Source of the DNA: an uncultured Candidatus Saccharibacteria bacterium | GTDB lineage: Bacteria > Patescibacteria > Saccharimonadia > Saccharimonadales > UBA6022 | Assembly (NCBI GenBank): GCA_946887425.1 | Contig: CAMPKW010000032.1 | Coordinates: forward strand, 1 to 9,851 | Length of the DNA: 9,851 nucleotides | Direction of reading: 5' to 3' | Shown here: positions 6,066-9,851 of the stretch, piece after piece | Position numbering within the stretch: position 1 is the first letter of the stretch | Layout: each line of letters opens with the position of its first letter | Program-made: the position numbers and the translations under genes | The notes under the pieces: generated by a model | What the model was told of the DNA's origin: nothing | What the model saw: the letters and a program-made list of their open reading frames with translations, nothing else | Database searches by the model: none

Positions 6066-6656
6066 ATGGAGTCGAACGAGAACGATATATTCTCAGAATT
6101 CGAACGGCAACCATATGTCGATCTAACAGAGTGGCGAAAGGAGCTAGTGAGTTACACCGATGCGCGCCTGGAGCTGGCCGAAGAGGAACTCCATAAACAC
6201 CTAGGTGATTCCGTTTTGCCATATACTCACGAGACCATAATGAACAGAGTCATGTCAGACTTAGCCCGGGCCTATATGGACCAAATAGAACCTATCATTC
6301 AGCCCGGCGACCGTATACGAGCCACGGGTGATTTTGTCTACGACATTTACACCCAAAGCGAGCACGACTTTGAGCTAGATTGGCTAGAAAAGGGGAGTGA
6401 ACTACGCGGCAGGTTTCAGACCATCGTCGTCAGAGATTATCTCGATGAGAGCATTCTCGACCTCAATCCAGATGAGATCACTGAAGCAATCGTCGGTGTA
6501 CATATTCACCACTACGGCGCGCATATCGTACTAGCCGACCCTGTCAAAATAGCACCCGACGGAAGCGAGCAGCGCATCCCCGATTGCGAATCGGTGCTTA
6601 TCCCGCTCATGTACCACCGGCTCAATCTCACAGGGTATCCATCATGGGGCATATAA
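6066..6656 (+). CDS. Tandem paralog 1, unknown family (196 aa)
   Basis: I do not recognise the family. It is clearly related to the next gene: both begin MExNExDIFS followed by an ER pair and DLTxWR, share PGDxIxxTG (here from Pro80), and carry HIHHYGAH at residues 146-153 (HxHH[YF]GxH), followed by [IV]xL and a later LP motif (IPLMY, 179-183). The N-terminal half is acidic and helical. The C-terminal half looks like alternating beta strands. No membrane span or signal peptide is seen. The histidine cluster could bind a metal or form an active site, which is inference. The start is set by the conserved N-terminus and by a TATAGT box 10 nt upstream; there is no ribosome binding site. No terminator separates it from paralog 2. 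Confidence 0.82.
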   Translation: MESNENDIFSEFERQPYVDLTEWRKELVSYTDARLELAEEELHKHLGDSVLPYTHETIMNRVMSDLARAYMDQIEPIIQPGDRIRATGDFVYDIYTQSEHDFELDWLEKGSELRGRFQTIVVRDYLDESILDLNPDEITEAIVGVHIHHYGAHIVLADPVKIAPDGSEQRIPDCESVLIPLMYHRLNLTGYPSWGI

Positions 6657-6672
6657 CGTAGCGCTTGTACGC

Positions 6673-6701
6673 TTGCCGCCAAAACAACAAAGGCGTATAG
6701 T
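6673..6701 (+). promoter_or_regulatory. Promoter of tandem paralog 2
   Basis: TTGCCG (6673-6678), a 17-bp spacer and TATAGT (6696-6701), then 9 nt to the ATG at 6711. The TATAGT box and the TACGATGGA around the start are shared with the first paralog, so promoter and gene were probably duplicated together. Confidence 0.6.
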
Positions 6702-6710
6702 GGCCCTACG

Positions 6711-7292
6711 ATGGAAGGGAATGAGTACGACATCTTTTCCCAGCTAGAGCGTGAGATGGGTCGCGATCTAACTCAGTGGCGGCGCCATATCGTCGCGCGC
6801 TTCGAGAAGTGCTGCCTAGCGGCTTACGAGATAGAGGAAGCCAAGTCCGATCCGCTTGATCTTACCGACCCCGTAATCTACGAATCAATCAAGCGTCACA
6901 CTATCGACTTTCTCATTGCAGACTGGATTGAAGACAAAGAATCACCACATCCAGGTGATTTCATTTCCGTAACGGGCGAGAGCTACTGGCACATGCGAGA
7001 TGAAAACAACGGCGAGATGACGACACGCAGACTGCCTATTGGGTATAAGATAGAGGGCTCGCTCATGCACTGGGATGTCCTGCCATATATCGATCAAGTG
7101 GGCCTTCAACTACAGGCACACCGCAACCCAGAGCTTGCGTACCAGCACACTCATCATTTCGGCCTTCATCTCATACTGGATACTCCTGCCATCACGACCG
7201 ATACTGGAAGATTATTAGAAATTCACCCCGAGCAAATCTACCTGCCGATTCACTATGAGCAGGCAGCTCTAAAGAGCTACACGGATCTTTAA
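6711..7292 (+). CDS. Tandem paralog 2, unknown family (193 aa)
   Basis: This is a diverged second copy of the preceding gene. Shared positions include MExNExDIFS (1-10), ER (13-14), DLTxWR (19-24), PGDxIxVTG (from Pro81), HTHHFGLH at 146-153 (the same residue numbers as in copy 1), the following LIL strand, and a [LI]P[LI] segment near 178-180. Overall identity looks low, so the duplication is old or the copies diverged quickly. It has its own near-leaderless promoter and no Shine-Dalgarno. It is a soluble protein with no transmembrane segment. A metal-dependent or nucleotide-binding enzyme is conceivable from the conserved histidines, but nothing in the sequence fixes a function. Confidence 0.82.
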   Translation: MEGNEYDIFSQLEREMGRDLTQWRRHIVARFEKCCLAAYEIEEAKSDPLDLTDPVIYESIKRHTIDFLIADWIEDKESPHPGDFISVTGESYWHMRDENNGEMTTRRLPIGYKIEGSLMHWDVLPYIDQVGLQLQAHRNPELAYQHTHHFGLHLILDTPAITTDTGRLLEIHPEQIYLPIHYEQAALKSYTDL

Positions 7293-7296
7293 ACTA

Positions 7297-7324
7297 TTGC
7301 ATAAATAGATAAATATTCTATAAT
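7297..7324 (+). promoter_or_regulatory. Promoter of the UVR-motif gene
   Basis: TTGCAT (7297-7302), a 16-bp spacer and TATAAT (7319-7324). Initiation near 7331 gives a leader of about 54 nt, longer than its neighbours'. The leader holds a short inverted repeat, GAACG-TC-CGTTC (7349-7360), and the ribosome binding site. Confidence 0.65.
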
Positions 7325-7373
7325 AAAGAAATTAGTCCTGTACCCGATGAACGTCCGTTCGTCCAGAGCTATG

Positions 7374-7379
7374 AAGGAG
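7374..7379 (+). promoter_or_regulatory. Ribosome binding site of the UVR-motif gene
   Basis: AAGGAG with a 5-nt spacer (TTGAC) to the ATG at 7385. Confidence 0.75.
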
Positions 7380-7384
7380 TTGAC

Positions 7385-7855
7385 ATGTCACACCCCAAGG
7401 TCTTTGCCCGAATCAAATACAATGGTCCGGAAGACCCCAGGTATCCTCTGCTGCTTGTCCGAGTTTTCGATGACAAGATCCCTCCGGAACGTTTAGTTGC
7501 CAAGCTCGAAGAGAACGACTTTCACGTGGAGGTCGACCGGGATCCGACCATCATACTCACCGTGATCGCCAAGATGAGAACAAAACGAGTCGAGATGATT
7601 GATCAGATCGTCGAGATCATGAAGGCCTGGCACGATGAGTTCTGTGGAGAGCTTCAAGTCATCAAGACGCTGTACTTGCAATGTGACCTACCTGCGTTTA
7701 GGATGGTCGAATACACGCCAGCCGAGGATTCGCCTCGCATGCACTTAGGCTTACTGAAGTCTCGGATGTGGATTGCAACTCAGCTTCAGCAGTACGAGGA
7801 GGCGGCGCTACTGCGAGACCAAATCAATGACCTGATCGCAGACTCACTCGTGTGA
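7385..7855 (+). CDS. Small protein with C-terminal UVR motif (156 aa)
   Basis: Residues about 121-153 (ending QYEEAALLRDQINDL) match the UVR motif: a helical hairpin that joins UvrB to UvrC and also occurs in McsA and other stress proteins. The hallmark is the EEAAxLRDxI stretch at 138-147. The N-terminal 115 residues are not recognised. They contain probable beta strands (PLLLVRVF, 21-28; TIILTVIAKM, 55-64), a helix (TKRVEMIDQIVEIMKAWHDEF, 66-86) and only two cysteines (87 and 100), so the McsA zinc-finger pattern is absent. No nuclease or helicase motif is present. The gene is monocistronic, with its own promoter, a strong Shine-Dalgarno and a terminator directly after it. Its role is unknown; a partner protein in repair or in proteolytic or stress control is plausible only by analogy. 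Confidence 0.8.
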   Translation: MSHPKVFARIKYNGPEDPRYPLLLVRVFDDKIPPERLVAKLEENDFHVEVDRDPTIILTVIAKMRTKRVEMIDQIVEIMKAWHDEFCGELQVIKTLYLQCDLPAFRMVEYTPAEDSPRMHLGLLKSRMWIATQLQQYEEAALLRDQINDLIADSLV

Positions 7856-7910
7856 GTGCATCGCACCGCCACCGTGACATACCTCTACAAACCGTCGGAA
7901 ATCCCGGCGT

Positions 7911-7932
7911 CCCCGCATAGCAATATGCGGGG
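7911..7932 (+). terminator. Intrinsic terminator of the UVR-motif gene
   Basis: A perfect 9-bp stem, CCCCGCATA / TATGCGGGG, closed by a GCAA (GNRA) tetraloop and followed by TTAATTTAT. It lies 56 nt after the stop at 7855. Confidence 0.75.
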
Positions 7933-7960
7933 TTAATTTATGGCGAACGGTATTGAGGCG

Positions 7961-8007
7961 TGAAACGAGCCGGGTGATGCAGGATAAACTCTCGCATCTC
8001 CCGGCTC
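7961..8007. terminator. GAGCCGG-type hairpin, copy 2
   Basis: GAGCCGGGTGATGC (7967-7980) pairs with GCATCTCCCGGCTC (7994-8007) except for one T-T mismatch, around a 13-nt loop. The preceding TGAAAC plus GAGCCGG is identical to copy 1 at 5465. Only a weak T run (TTAGTT) follows, so termination on the plus strand may be inefficient. The rest of the 258-nt gap 7856-8113 holds the other terminator and the next promoter; nothing else is evident. Confidence 0.6.
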
Positions 8008-8090
8008 TTAGTTACACAATTTACAAAGATCAGTAAAGCACTGTATAGCCGATCGCCATATAGATAGGCTGATGGATGTCAAAAAAGAGG

Positions 8091-8096
8091 TATACT
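8091..8096 (+). promoter_or_regulatory. -10 box of the DUF348/3D gene
   Basis: TATACT, 17 nt before the ATG at 8114. No Shine-Dalgarno is present. An inverted repeat, ATGAAT-AA-ATTCAT (8097-8110), lies directly after the box, over the expected transcription start. No convincing -35 is seen. Confidence 0.45.
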
Positions 8097-8113
8097 ATGA
8101 ATAAATTCATCGT

Positions 8114-8977
8114 ATGAAAAAGTTATCAAAAAAGCAGCGATCACTGCAGACTCAGGCGAAACGCCTGTTGCTATTTGTCTGGGGTGTCGTAGCAGTATGC
8201 TCACTGGTGTGGTATATAGCTGTGCAAGTACTGACTACTGAGTATCCGCAACGATTAGTAACTATTTATGATCGCGGCATAAAGCGTACTATTTTAACAC
8301 CTGCCGATACCGTAAAGGAGGCCTTGCGAATGGCCAGTATTACTGTTGAGTCGCAGGATATTATCGAGCCATCAATCGACATAAAACTAACGAGCTCGGA
8401 CGCCGATATTATCATCTATCGTTCGCAGCTGGTTACTGTAGTCGACGGGGGCGCCCGACATACAATCATGACAGCACGGCAGTCACCGCATGAAATATTG
8501 AAAGAAGCGAACATAAGCGCACTCAATAGCAAGGACACGACCACATTTCAGCGAGCAGACTCAGTGCTCGATGGTGCGCCAACCAATCTCATCGTGTCGC
8601 GAGTTATAGAAAAAGAGCCAGAACCCGTTCGAGTTGTTTTTCAGCCGAAGCCAAATGCACTGTCCAGCTCAAAGGGCGCACATGTATATGTAGACGCAAG
8701 CGGAGTCGCACACCGGGAAACTTATTACGATCTCCAGATGAATGTTGTGATTCGAAGCTGCGGTGCAAACAATTCGTATACGATTCGCTCCGATGGTGCA
8801 AAAGTCGACCAAGATGGCTACATACTTGTCGCCGCAAACCTAGCAGCCTATCCACGGTGTTCGATTGTCGATACGAGCATGGGACCAGGCAAGGTCTACG
8901 ACACGGGTGGTTTTGTCGTGCGTCATCCGTACGGATTTGACCTCGCTACCGACTGGACAAATTACGACGGCAGGTAG
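8114..8977 (+). CDS. Membrane-anchored DUF348 and 3D-domain cell-wall protein (287 aa)
   Basis: A probable extracytoplasmic cell-wall-acting protein related to the YabE/Rpf2 group. The basic N-terminus (KKLSKKQR) leads into one membrane segment (about 17-39), which acts as a signal anchor. Two DUF348 (ubiquitin-like) repeats follow: about 46-90 (RLVTIYDRGIKRTILTPADTVKEAL) and about 104-148 (QLVTVVDGGARHTIMTARQSPHEIL). A short linker leads to a C-terminal 3D (double-psi barrel) domain at about 203-287. This has TYYDLQMNVV, two cysteines (216, 249), DGYILVAANLAAYPRC, VYDTGG (Asp263) and FDLATDW (Asp276, Asp280), the three aspartates that name the domain. The G5 domain often found in this architecture is absent. 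It likely cleaves or remodels peptidoglycan. The ATG lacks a ribosome binding site; a TATACT box sits 17 nt upstream. This architecture is common in Saccharibacteria. Confidence 0.9.
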   Translation: MKKLSKKQRSLQTQAKRLLLFVWGVVAVCSLVWYIAVQVLTTEYPQRLVTIYDRGIKRTILTPADTVKEALRMASITVESQDIIEPSIDIKLTSSDADIIIYRSQLVTVVDGGARHTIMTARQSPHEILKEANISALNSKDTTTFQRADSVLDGAPTNLIVSRVIEKEPEPVRVVFQPKPNALSSSKGAHVYVDASGVAHRETYYDLQMNVVIRSCGANNSYTIRSDGAKVDQDGYILVAANLAAYPRCSIVDTSMGPGKVYDTGGFVVRHPYGFDLATDWTNYDGR

Positions 8978-8986
8978 CGAGCACTG

Positions 8987-8992
8987 TATAAT
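8987..8992 (+). promoter_or_regulatory. -10 box of the DUF2130 gene
   Basis: A perfect TATAAT, 8 nt before the ATG at 9001 and 10 nt after the preceding stop. No Shine-Dalgarno is present, so the transcript should be nearly leaderless. No clear -35. Confidence 0.55.
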
Positions 8993-9000
8993 AGAACATA

Positions 9001-9851
9001 ATGAATGAAATTATCTGCCCTCATTGCAAAAAGGCTTTTAAAGTCGACGAAGCTGGCTTTGCTGACATCCTCAAACAAGTACGCGATCACGAGTTTGAAG
9101 AAGAGCTACGTGAGCGCGTCCGTATGCTCGAGCAAGATAAAGAAAATGCCATTAAGCTTGCCGAGGCAAACACGAAAAACGTATTGCAGGCAGATATCGC
9201 AAAACGGGACGCCGAAATTGCCGACCTAAAAGCTCGAGCAACCGCCAAGATCAAAGAACTAGAAGCCGAAGGAGAACTGTCAGTCACGCGCATCGCAGCC
9301 GAAAAAGACGCTCAGCTTGCCGACCTCAAAGCCAAACTGCAAGCTATCGAAACCGAGAAGCAACTTGCGGTCACCGAAGCGGTGAATAAGGTAGAAAAAG
9401 AGCGCGACGAACTGGCGGGCGAACTCAAGATGAAAGACAGCGAAAAGCAACTCCTCGAAACATCACTCAAAGAAAAGTACGCCGCCGAACTAAAAACAAA
9501 AGACGACATCATCAAGCTCAAAGATGACGAGATTGCGCTTCGAAAAGACATGAAAGCCAAGCTCTCCACCAAGATGGTAGGAGAGACGCTCGAGCAGCAC
9601 TGCGAAATCGAATTCGACAAGCTCCGCGCCACTGGCTTTCAAAACGCTTACTTTGAAAAAGACAACGATGCCAGCTCGGGCAGCAAGGGCGACTACATTT
9701 ACCGTGAGACTGATGATACTGGTAACGAAATCATTTCGATCATGTTCGAGATGAAAAACGAAGGCGACGAAACAGCGACTAAAAAGAAGAATGAGGACTT
9801 CCTCCGTGAGCTCGACAAAGACCGTACTGAAAAGAAATGCGAGTACGCCGT
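9001..9851 (+). CDS. DUF2130 coiled-coil protein, 3' end beyond the window
   Basis: An open frame runs from 9001 to the window end without a stop (283 complete codons). It matches DUF2130 proteins. An N-terminal CPHC (Cys6, Cys9) resembles half a zinc ribbon. Residues about 25-190 form a long charged coiled coil rich in Glu, Lys and Ala. A globular part begins near 190: KMVGETLEQHCEIEFDKLR, then GDYIYRETDDTGNEIISIMFEMKNE (229-254) and the family-typical KKKNEDFLRELDKDRTEKKCEYA. The Asp231 ... Glu250-x-Lys252 pattern resembles a PD-(D/E)xK nuclease core, and the coiled coil plus nuclease layout recalls RmuC; this is inference. Family members are usually around 400-450 aa, so about a third is missing. 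Frames on the opposite strand here are shadows of the repetitive coiled-coil codons. Confidence 0.9.
   Translation, partial: MNEIICPHCKKAFKVDEAGFADILKQVRDHEFEEELRERVRMLEQDKENAIKLAEANTKNVLQADIAKRDAEIADLKARATAKIKELEAEGELSVTRIAAEKDAQLADLKAKLQAIETEKQLAVTEAVNKVEKERDELAGELKMKDSEKQLLETSLKEKYAAELKTKDDIIKLKDDEIALRKDMKAKLSTKMVGETLEQHCEIEFDKLRATGFQNAYFEKDNDASSGSKGDYIYRETDDTGNEIISIMFEMKNEGDETATKKKNEDFLRELDKDRTEKKCEYA

Noticed and set aside
9087..9632. Minus-strand serine- and alanine-rich frames at the right end
   Set aside because: They are shadows of repetitive Glu/Lys/Asp codons in the DUF2130 coiled coil.
1..9851. CRISPR array, tRNA, rRNA, transposase or phage genes
   Set aside because: No regularly spaced direct repeats, cloverleaf-like sequence, ribosomal RNA segment or recombinase motif was seen on either strand.

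Overview
The window looks like a chromosomal segment of a Candidate Phyla Radiation bacterium, most likely Candidatus Saccharibacteria (TM7). This is inferred from gene content, not from a marker gene. The content includes a membrane-anchored DUF348 plus 3D-domain cell-wall protein, a DUF2130 coiled-coil protein, an SPW-repeat membrane protein, an MMPL-type RND exporter and several small proteins of no recognisable family. TGA works as a stop codon (genes ending at 5357 and 5523), so the UGA-recoded CPR lineages (SR1, Gracilibacteria) are unlikely. GC content is moderate by eye. No rRNA, tRNA, CRISPR array, transposase or phage gene is visible, and coding density is high.

Layout. 1-784: a long hairpin terminator, then a minus-strand pair, an SPW-repeat membrane protein followed by a very acidic 85-aa protein. 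Both have strong AAGGAGG-type ribosome binding sites. 959-2418: two overlapping minus-strand alpha/beta hydrolases with complete Ser-Asp-His triads. 2535-4700: a divergent 721-aa MMPL transporter. 4767-5357: a DUF218-like protein. It converges on a minus-strand 137-aa protein of unknown function (5523-5936), and two large hairpins lie between them. 6066-7292: two tandem paralogous proteins of unknown family, each behind its own very similar promoter. 7385-7855: a small protein with a C-terminal UVR (UvrB/UvrC-interaction-like) motif, followed by two hairpins. 8114-8977: the DUF348/3D cell-wall protein. 9001-end: a DUF2130 protein cut by the window edge.

Working together. The lipase-like hydrolases, the MMPL exporter and the cell-wall 3D protein all fit an envelope and lipid-handling theme, but only the two hydrolases are clearly co-transcribed. 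The most distinctive feature is a split in gene starts. About half the genes have a canonical Shine-Dalgarno leader. The others place a TATAAT-like -10 box only 6-10 nt before the ATG, which predicts leaderless or nearly leaderless mRNAs. The most novel protein content is the tandem paralog pair at 6066-7292, which shares a histidine motif (HxHH[YF]GxH) at identical residue positions.
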